Shown: piece after piece, positions 55,396-64,000 of the stretch
Layout: each line of letters opens with the position of its first letter
Position numbering within the stretch: position 1 is the stretch's first letter
Origin: Trichostrongylus colubriformis
Lineage: Eukaryota; Nematoda; Chromadorea; Rhabditida; Trichostrongylidae
Direction of reading: 5' to 3'
Length of the DNA: 64,000 nt
Assembly: GCA_963978905.1 (NCBI GenBank)
Contig: OZ022257.1
Coordinates: 36,423,919-36,487,918 of the forward strand
Notes under the pieces: model-generated
Databases searched by the model: none
Told to the model about the DNA's origin: nothing
What the model saw: only the letters and a program-made list of their open reading frames with translations
Position numbers and translations under genes: made by a program

Positions 55396-58300
55396 TCACA
55401 ACGAAGCTTTCGCTGTGAATTCATTTTGCATTGTTTCTTTCCTTGACGTCATTTGTGTCACATGCTGCGATCGACGATAAGACGACATGGAACGTGTTCT
55501 TTTGTATAGGAAAAGCAGTGCGAGTATGGTACCTTGGGAACCCATGACAATAGTGAATACGTAATGCCACACTGTAGTGTATGGCGAATAGAGTGTGAGA
55601 TATTGGAGGATCTGCAATCAATACCTCATCACAATATGATCATGGTAGCCTTAAATCTTTCTGGACCGCACAGCATTGCTCTTAATCGTTATTCGTGACA
55701 AGCTTGATTTCGCGTGTCAAGTCCGTCATCACAATATTTGCAACAGATACCGAACAAACGGGCGGATGTGGTGTAGTGACAGGTGACAGGTCCCACTTTC
55801 ATGGTGGGGGAATTGAATCCCGCATCAACGCCCGCTCGGGTCAACTAAGCCTTCCATCCGCCGCTGTCGGTGAATTGGTACAATACTCGTTTGGAAGGAT
55901 AAAAGTTTTGACTTGTACATTTTGGGCCCTGCAAGACATTGTATAGGCCAAATCGCATTCACCTGCCACCACGATTCTGAGTGGTACTAGAATGCGCGGC
56001 GTACCAAAATGAAGGGATTGATCAGCGTCAAAAACTTTATACTTTCGAATTTTATTTACCGAACAAACAAGTATTGATCATGGGCCTGTGACACGCTTGC
56101 GTAGCTTCTGCGTAGTTCGAGTGCAAAATGCGCTTTTCGTTGAGGAGTATGACAGTGGCCTCACGGTGACTTGTAGATTTCTTTGAGTTTGGTGCAATCC
56201 ACTTCTGTGAAAATTACTTGTCAAAGAAAGGACAAGTGGGAGGCCTCACCGCTTCAACACGGAATTGTCTCAGGGAAGCAGACAGCCTTTTCATTTTTCA
56301 GAGCGTCATTACAGCTCATCGCAGCCACCGCCACCTTTTACTTTTGAACAAATGACAGCATTGCCATTATCAAGCCGCACTTTTTGGGTAGTTCGTAGGA
56401 ACTAGTTTTCACACAAAGTTTTATAAGTGACCCGATCAAGGATTACCAAGATTTTCCATCTTTCTATGCAAAAATCAGTGCTCTTACCCAAGGCATTCCT
56501 AATGAAATTTGCATCAAAATGACTGCAATGACCTTTGACGAGAACTGACGGTCTTGATATCTCACCTGAAAAATGTTCAGTAAGTTTCAAGGGGTGGGGG
56601 TCACGATTTCGAGTTTCCGCGCGGCCGCGCGCGACGAGCGGCGCGGTGGGTGCGAGTGCCAGTGGCAGGGCATGGCAGCCTTCATGCGAGGCAGTGTGGC
56701 ATGAGTGGAAGCGCAGAAGTGACGCAGTCACGCTCGGCCGTTTTCCCACGGGCAATGGACACGGCGAGTCGTACTGGTGGCGCCGCGGGTGCACCGCCGC
56801 GAAGCGGAAATCCGACCTCGTGACCCCCACCCAGTTTCAAGGCGTGAAAATATTAGGATTGCAAGAATTTCAAATGAAATTTCATAATTGTAATTTAGTT
56901 ATTTCATTCATTATTAACAAACTACTGGTTTATTACAGCTCATGATTGATCCCTTTCATACTTATATTCCTTTTCTTGGCTCCAGACCTTATCACTGCTT
57001 TAAAAGGCATACAAAAGATCTTGACATGTGTAGTATATATGATAAATGGTTAATTAAGGGAATGATAAGAAAGAAAGCAGTCGAAAATTACCGATTTGCT
57101 CAGTTTTCTTTTCATACCAAATAGACGTATGCAGACGAGAATTGTGCATACAATACCATTAATAATCAGAATAGATATCGGTACGATAACGGCATATATT
57201 ATGTAGTCAGGTCTGACCCAGCAGAAGCAGTCGCCACGATCGAAAAAATTGGTCAGCACCAGCAACAGTACGGTGATCGCAAATGGAACGACTGGAAATT
57301 CAGTGTTCGAAAAATGTTCCAAAAAAAATTCAAAACATAACTCGGAGAAAATGCAATCTCAGAGTGACGGTTTGAAATAGAAAGGATCAATCGATACGAT
57401 CATATTACTTTTTAGCGGTTGAAATTATGTGCTTTTCTGAACCAGGTCAAAAACCGGATGCCAGAAGAAGATGCCCATTCAATACCATTTAAAAAGGAAC
57501 GGTTCATCTGCGATGTAGAGAATATTGAGATTGTTCGAGTGTACCAGAAATTTTGAACCAAGTACAATCTATCAGGAACACTTTCACCTTTGGCTAGTGT
57601 CAAATGTGCAAAATATTTGCACATATACCTATTAGAGGGCTTGAGATATTCATTGCGCCCTGATGCACGCACCCATTTTATCTGGAGGGCACATCCCAGG
57701 AGTAGAAGCGATGATTTTTTGGAAGAAAGTAAAAACGCTGAGTGATGCGGCAGTAAGGAGAAAACGAGGTGCAAGATCTAAAAAGCGAGAAAGGGTATCT
57801 TTTACCTATTTTGAAGACAACGGGAGGGGTAAGAAAAAAGTTAGAGCCTTCTCTGAAAATAAGGCTACCACTTTTGAGGATGTGATATACCATAATGAAA
57901 ACATACATTGAAAAAAAAGCGCGCTCTGAGGTCTTATCACGATCCCGCAGCACGGCGTATCGTCCTGCAGTTTATCAGCCGTGCGAGTTGCTGGTGAGAG
58001 TAGTATATACAACATTTGCTGCTGACTTATTTAGCCTTTCCGCCTGTATGCAGTTTACGCCCGGCTTGTGACGCAGAAGGGCGCGAGAGAAAAGGTAGGG
58101 TTTCCTATACCGTTGCACAGCTGAGCATCCTGCTTTATATTCCGTGGTCTACCGAAATCATCTCTTCCGGTAATTTCAATCACTGCGGGGGGAGTTTTAC
58201 GCGGCATGCTCATAGTTGATTTCGATTGGGGCCATTTAATCGATGATAGGGGGCAGAAGTACGCTGTCAAATGGGCGCTCGTCCGTGGGAGGAGCCTGCA

Positions 58301-61300
58301 CGCCTGGGGCTGCACAGGACGTTGTTGAAGTCACCGGCAGGTAGCAATACTGTAAGACCTACCGCAACGCTTGCAGTCCGTTAGGTTGCAGACATTGCAC
58401 ACCAGACACCTTGATAAGACGTCGAGCGTAAATTCAATAAGTTTTTCTACCAATTTTTTTCCCAATTTTTACGAACGCCTTTTTTCTTACCTATTTATTA
58501 TTCTTCCACTGATTGTTTCACTTGATTGTTGCTGCTTGCTTTTTCACTTATTTCACATCATCGAGGTTGAATGAAATACTCCCTATGAAGAAACAAAACG
58601 ACACTATGTACAGCGAGTGACTCGGAAAGATGGTGTTGTAATTCGAAGGAATGCGCGGGAGATGAAAATGCAGACCACAAGTCGCGCTTTTGAATCCGGG
58701 TTTCTTTACCGATTATCGCTTTTAACCTCTGATGTTCGTTTCCAAACGATAATTTCTTCCAATCTTTCCCGACCGATCCCTCCCGGTCCCTTCAAAGTGC
58801 TCAGATTGCGAATCAGGCTACATGCCATTCTTTTAGCCAATCGCATTCACATTTCCTTGAACATACTTCCCGTTCTGAGAATTCATATCACTACTTCCAT
58901 CGTAAACTACTACGAAAGATAACGGTATTTCAAAAGGGATCGTAAGTGTGTAATCCTGAAATGCTCATTAACGTATTTTGCCGTTTTCTTACTGTTTTTG
59001 AGCTCTGCCAGAACATAGAAGGTGTTCACTTACGAAGACTAACGGTAACCGAAGATGAAGGTGCGAGTATTAGGCGAATCCACGAATGAATCGAACCAAT
59101 CACAGCCGTAAGACGTAGTGCTTGGAAGATTGTTAGAATCACTGAGCTGTAACACATAATATGTAGATGTACAGATGGTACTCCAATTGTAGAATTATAC
59201 AAGGGTTGTTGGGAAATAAGTAAAAGTGCTGAGGACGCCTAATTACATCTTATGTTCTGCTGTAGAGTGAACAAAGTCAAGATTAAGGAATTCTTTGGTG
59301 ATGAGCTTAAGGTAAACACAGGGGCTGAGAGCTTCATCAAAACGTTGTGGACTTAAGCGCTTCGATTGCTCTCGGGATCATACGTTGAAGTCTTACTACC
59401 AACAACATATAGAACCTATCTTCAGGTCTTTTTAACAAGGAGCCCTCCGCCTACATTTAAAAAAAAAAACGAAATTCTGACAAAAATCACCATAACAACA
59501 GCCAATAGGATAAAGCTCCGAAGAATTCACAGCCTCTGCCCGAAATTTTCTGATCGGAGAATATCGTGAATACAAAGTAAAACAGTAACAAGACCAGTTT
59601 ATGTATCAGACTGACGAAATCTCGGCTCAGCATTCCGTAGCCTATTAGTAACCCAAGTATTCGGTTCGAACCCAAGCTCGGCCAACTGCAAAGATTGTCA
59701 AGAGTAGAATCAAATTAAACGTAAATAAAAAAGTAGAACAAATGAAAGCGAATGCAAAGTCAGGAAATGCTGAACTCACTAAGCAAACAGGCTCATGAGC
59801 AGTAGAAATGCCAATGAAATAACTGATAATGCGTTCACTGCATATCCCAGATCTATGAGCGCTGTTTCACAAACATTCGGGTCATTAAGAGCAGCATCCT
59901 AGAAGGGTGAAATGATTGTTCTTCAAAAATCTCAGAAAAATCCCGTGATTATTCCGACGACGGCCTGAACAGGAGGCGGTTCGGGTTTGGCAAAGTATGG
60001 AGTTGGCCTCAATTACATTCGGTGAAGCACTCGGCGTAACGCTCTGGCGTCAACATCGCTTTTGTCTACTTACAAGTGTTGATAGAGCTGATTGTGTGTT
60101 AATGTCGTTTTTTGACCAACAATTTCCTTTGTTGTACAGGGTGTAGCGAAAGTATTGAGGTATCAAATGTTTTGCTCGGAGTGTATAGGGACAGGCAATT
60201 CATCATGTGTCCCTAGGAGTTGATAACGTCTTTTCAGGCCCGTACGCAGAGACAAAGGCGGTGAGGGAGAGTGTATGCCGTCGGGCGTAGGTTATTGGCG
60301 TGCGAATCGTTCTAAACTTTCGCCACATTAGATCCTGGGAAGTCGGATCACTTGTCAGGAGAAGTGTAAAAGTCGCCTTTCAAAAACTTTAAAGCTAATG
60401 TCCAGCGGATGGCAATTCATACTGTTTGGTGGTCGTTGCTGCGATGTGGTCTAGTCGTGGACACTGTTCTGAGACCCCAGGGTTTTATCAAAAGATGTGC
60501 GTGTATCCTGAGAACATCGTTTTGAGGCTTGGTGGATTGGCTCCTAGTTGGATATCGCCGGATTTGTGGAATTTTAGAACACCGCCACATTGCCTCCCAA
60601 TAAGATCTCTCAGAACTACCCTGATCTCACGTACCCTAATCCTAATTCTTGATCTTGCATGCAACTTATGTACGCAACACACAATTGACTTGCATCTCTG
60701 GAAGCAGCTCCGACGAAAGCACGGGACAATTTGTGGAACGATCACATGCGATCCACCCCAAATGCTCGCCCTCACAGTCTATGCAATGCAAATTTTTGTG
60801 TTTTTGGATGCTTTCGTTCGTTTTTCTTCTTTAGTAATAAATCAGCACTTTTACATACTTCAGTAGTGGATGCGATAACACACACAATATATCACGAGAA
60901 GTGCTTCCACTACCTGCACCTTTCATCAAAGACGCAAAGAATGATGCTCCCCAGAAAGAACCCTTGAAAGACCGTCAAAATGGCCTGAATTGTGGCGCGC
61001 GCTCTGAGCTCATTCAAGATGGCTCGTTTCTAGCTTTATCTGGGTAGCGCTTTGGATACGAGTAGGAAATCGAGAACTCCACTCATTAACATGGAAGTCA
61101 CAGCGATATCCTAATTAGATGCGAGTTAGCTCAAAGCCTGCGTGAAAAACTTACAACAATAAGTGTGAAATCCGTCAGATGTTGGCATCTGGCCACAATC
61201 ATTTGCCCTTCAGTATTGGTTTCACACTGATTTTCAGTGGACCACTCTAACTTTTCGGTATCCCACCATGTGACGCGAAAATGACCATGGAGAGGAGAGA

Positions 61301-63985
61301 GGACCTTGAACGTAAAATACTAGTAATGTGACGATATAGGCCAATTCAGAAGCTTCTAAGGCTCACATTGGTTATGTTGAACCTCAACACAGCGATTGTG
61401 CTCTCTGTAGTAAGTCGTGATATTGGCTGAAATATAAGTTACTATCAGTAGTGCAACCATCTGAAAAAGTCACATTCCAACTTCGTCCATAGTTTAACGA
61501 AACGCCTGAAGGATTCCGTGATCCGAAAGCAGTGAATGTTGAGTGTCACGATAGTACGGAAATGAGAGGATGATCTTCTCACATTGGACTACAAAAACCT
61601 ACCACACCATTATTGAGAAGTGTCCCACTCATAACGGGAGCTTCCTCCGGCAGAGCGATTTGACGAGAACACGGTGACGGGAGTGTTGTGGTCCCTTCCT
61701 TTTGCATCCCTAGACAAATTAGATGCCGTGAGTCGATTAAGTGGAAAGGACAAACTAGCCGATTTTATACTTACTGCTGCTTGAGTATACATTGCATGAA
61801 AGGTAAACGTGCAAAACACTGGATAAAAATTAGCAGATTTATATGGCAAAGTTGGGATCTTTTATGCCATGAGGCCACATTTGCCCGCTTTAAGCTTCTT
61901 TGGGATTATTCAAGTTTGGAAGAGATTTTTCAGCTCTACAAAATGACATGTTCTTTTCTGTGAGCGTCATATTGGAACCGATTCTCAAGCTGGCGAAGTG
62001 GTTGGTCCAGTCGACAAAATCGACCAAACCGGCAAATGATTAAAACACAATGATTCACTCTAGGGAAATTAACCATTCGTGTGTTCCAGACTCAGCCCGA
62101 CCTCTTCTGCAAGTTCCACCAATTGGTTGCTTGAGAAGTGAGGTTGCTCTTTTTTCACATTAGTTTTTTCCTCCACAACTGGATGATTTTTGACAATTTA
62201 TTCGAACAAGGGCAAGAAAATTTTCCCAACTAATCAGTTGAAAGAGTGGTGAAACGTCAAGTTCAGATAATGAGAAGGGACCGGGAAACATCACTGACCA
62301 AATTCTCGAGTTTCTATTGAGAAAATAAAATGCGCAATAATATCAATTAGGTCGCTGTCACACATTTTTGAAATTCAGTATAAATCACAGCCAAAACAGA
62401 AACGAAACACATTTTTGCAGACGAAATCCTTCCGTATGGGTCATGAAGCAATGCTGAGGAAGGGATTCGAATGAAAAATTTCATTCTACATGAACGTGAG
62501 TGCTTTCGGAAAAAGGAATTTGGAAAAAGAACGACGCGACTTTTTGATAAACTAAGTTTTGGAAATTGCAGACGAGGTCGGGGTTCAGTACGGGACACAT
62601 GATTGGTTGATTTTTCCAAAGGTATGGTTTTTTAGTTAACGGGTTAAGACAATTTTCGAAGGCTGGACCTACCTCTTCGCCAGCCACAATATCGGCCCCA
62701 TTCTAGAATACTCGAAAACTAAACATCAGTTTTTGTGGGCAGAAAAATCTTTTCCAAATAATATATGAGATGCCGCAAAAACTTCTAACTTTTTACGAAA
62801 AGTTTTCGCTTGAAGAAAAAGGACATTACTTTTGGAATGACCGATAGTTACGCAGTGAAATGGTTTTTCTGTTGATTTAATGCAGAATCATGCGAATCTG
62901 CCTCAGCATGCCGGCGTATTTTTCCTATAAACGCAAGCAAGTGAATATTATGCGTTTAATGGTTCGTGCTTATATCACAACTCTGCTGCGGTTCTGGATG
63001 TATTCTTGAGCGCAATCTCAACAGAACATGTGCGCCTCAATGTTCGAAGTGGCGTAGTAATCTTTTGCCACCGCCAAGCTTCCCAACACCCAGCAAGTTT
63101 GGAGTTATCTCTTTGATGTTGCAATGAAGAAGAATCACAAATTACGATTCGCTGTTGTCTGTGGAAAATCCGCCTCAGCATTGACCATCTCACTCCGTTG
63201 AGCCATTGTAGAAACAGAATTGTATGACTGGTACTGTTTCGTACCGATGAATAGCTTACGGTTTCGGTAGAGTGTCATGAAAAGATGGGTTGCTGAAATG
63301 AGGTAACCCATCCACATTGAATCTAGTTCGTCAACTAATTACTAATTCTTGGCTATATGGCCAGGTGGAGAGCAATATTCCATTAACTAACCTTGTTGTA
63401 GACTGTTGCTATAGCATAACTGGGTAACTGGTATGGAGATAGAATTATGTCGGCTGCTTCCAGGTATAGAACCATTGAGAAGCTCAAAAGCGTTACCGAA
63501 GTCAAGGAGACTGTCTTGTGTTGCTGAGGAGCAATTGATATTCGTTGCAGTAAATCCAAAATTTTCTCCGCTCAGAAAGTCAAATTGGCTTGCGTTAGTA
63601 TTGAGCACCAATGTCGGAAGCAGTGAAAGCAATCTAAAAATTTCGAAACCTACAGTCAAATTTGCTCGTTAAATGTGGAGCCTTTTCTCATGATTGACGT
63701 TATAAGGGAACTTAGATGTCTGTCCTACGTATAATGGTCTCCTAACTCTCTACTCAAGGACTCTGGCACTGATGTCAAAGTGCCACGCTTTTGAGTAAAA
63801 CGTTATTATTGGCTTTTCCACCGGATTTTCATCCTGAGGCAGTAGACCAAATCTTAGAAAAAGACGACCGAGAAAAGAAGCAGACTCGTTATGAATTACA
63901 TTTGAGTGCTGTTGCCACTTGCTTGTATTTCCTGCGGCTGGGCCGAGAGAATGCAATCCATGTTCAGCAGTATGTTTCTTGAGTC
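55396..63985 (-). CDS. Adhesion-type G-protein-coupled receptor (5' end beyond window)
   Basis: Minus-strand exons: 63900-63985, 63392-63633, 63194-63292 (or to 63260), [gap], 61775-61818, 61603-61709, 61367-61426, 61155-61304, 59780-59898, 59491-59685, 59034-59146, 57092-57291, 56488-56565 and 55396-55611 (stop). Phases match at every join except the gap at 61.8-63.2 kb. The first exons are GAIN-like (LNMDCILSAQPQEIQ, several N-glycosylation sites, TLYRNRKLF). 61155-61304 is the GPS: VTWWD, paired Cys, CQHLTDFTLIV, with cleavage expected between L and T. Seven spans follow: TM1 59.8 kb, TM2 and start of TM3 59.5, TM3 to 59.1, TM4-TM5 57.1 (ECL2 DCFCWVRPD), TM6 56.5 (VIAVILMQISLGMPW), TM7 55.5 (VFTIVMGSQGTILALLF). 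The cytoplasmic tail is about 40 residues. It signals across the plasma membrane after autoproteolysis. Which worm receptor it matches is not settled. Confidence 0.88.
55759..56050 (+). repeat. tRNA-derived SINE, longest copy
   Basis: Starts 'gggcggatgtggtgtagtga' with an A-box-like segment, then 'ggaattgaatcccgcatc' as B box, 'aacgcccgctcgggtcaact' and a 3' body ending '...aatgcgcggcgtaccaaaat'. The head aligns with the reverse of 48960-49170, the 3' body with 10970-11060. Located in the receptor's last intron, antisense to it. Confidence 0.72.
56597..56825 (-). repeat. Dispersed GC-rich repeat, copy 2
   Basis: Reverse complement of the 49455-49685 family, flanked by the short direct words 'gggtggggg.tcac' and 'gtgacccccac' as an inverted pair at its ends. 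It sits in the receptor intron between the TM5 and TM6 exons, only about 30 bp from the TM6 exon. The 142-codon minus ORF here joins repeat and exon sequence and is not a separate gene. Confidence 0.8.
57914..58105 (+). repeat. Dispersed repeat, copy 2 (first copy 175-360)
   Basis: 'gaggtcttatcacgatcccgc' through 'tgcagtttatcagccg' and 'gacgcagaagggcgcgagag' parallels 175-360. It lies in the 1.7-kb receptor intron between the TM3 and TM4 exons. The remaining intron holds coding-like but unsupported plus ORFs at 57.45 and 58.6 kb. Confidence 0.6.
59899..61154. other. Receptor intron between GPS and TM1 exons
   Basis: 1256 bp with no repeat I recognise. The phase-0 ends on both sides join directly, so no extra exon is needed here. 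Several overlapping ORFs near 60.4-60.9 kb on both strands have no splice support. Confidence 0.5.
61819..63193. other. Unresolved part of the receptor's GAIN region
   Basis: At least one exon with phase 1 in and phase 2 out should lie here. A 43-bp candidate (62411-62453, DPYGRISSAK) has the right phases but a weak donor. A 30-bp candidate (62674-62703, NGADIVAGEE, strong gtaggt donor) has the wrong phase. Neither is convincing. Confidence 0.4.
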
Positions 63986-64000
63986 CTGAAAGTGAAGAAA

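Noticed and set aside
56402..56830. 142-codon minus ORF
   Set aside because: Composed of a dispersed GC-rich repeat running into the receptor's TM6 exon in a different frame.
57453..57556. Plus exon (RMPEEDAHSIPFKKERF ... stop) as 3' end of the nine-exon gene
   Set aside because: Protein-like, but the phase from exon 9 does not fit this frame and the acceptor is weak; it also lies inside a receptor intron on the other strand.
58575..58922. Plus-strand stretch reading YEETKRHYVQRVTRKDG
   Set aside because: Looks coding for about 40 residues, but a stop lies just upstream, no acceptor is present, and the remainder becomes random.
1..64000. Prokaryotic systems (CRISPR, defence islands, operons with ribosome binding sites)
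   Set aside because: No regularly spaced repeats, no dense ORFs and clear spliceosomal introns; the window is eukaryotic.

Overview
This window reads as eukaryotic nuclear DNA from a nematode, most likely a clade V (strongylid, hookworm-like) parasite. Introns of 46-60 bp sit beside multi-kb ones, 3' splice sites are of the TTTCAG type, and two genes have a splice acceptor a few bases before the first ATG, as expected for spliced-leader trans-splicing. The intergenic and intronic DNA is full of decayed mariner, Tc3, RTE, Ty3/gypsy and tRNA-derived SINE copies. There is no prokaryotic gene packing, operator, CRISPR array or rRNA. Species assignment is inference.

Layout. 0-9.4 kb: mostly non-coding, with a dispersed repeat, two tandem duplications, a near-perfect 31-bp-arm palindrome between 11-bp direct repeats, one lone candidate terminal exon (5920-6231) and a deleted mariner. 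9.5-13.5 kb (+): a complete six-exon gene for a 157-residue single-span membrane protein, with a second mariner in its last long intron. 13.6-27.3 kb: repeats. These include the 3' and 5' parts of an RTE-like LINE separated by 2.7 kb, a third mariner, a Tc3-like element folded back on itself, and a fourth, internally deleted mariner. 28.6-29.8 kb (-): two closely spaced small candidate genes, perhaps an operon. 30-36.7 kb: no convincing gene, one palindromic MITE. 36.8-39.4 kb (-): a truncated Ty3/gypsy retrotransposon with one LTR. 40.1-54.6 kb (+): a nine-exon (at least) gene for a signal-anchored protein with a long charged tail. Its 7.8-kb first intron holds another two-exon gene fragment, a MITE, an element with TAA target duplications and a fifth mariner. 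55.4-64 kb (-): an adhesion-type G-protein-coupled receptor gene running off the right edge. Its GAIN, GPS and seven-transmembrane exons can be assembled with matching intron phases, apart from one unresolved join in the GAIN domain.

The gene models were built by hand from splice sites and reading-frame phase. The six-frame ORFs alone do not show them, because most exons are shorter than 150 bp. The long ORFs that stand out are mostly transposon relics or their antisense. I saw no new molecular system. The most useful results are the adhesion GPCR, the three unrecognised plus-strand genes, and several unusual inverted-repeat insertions.
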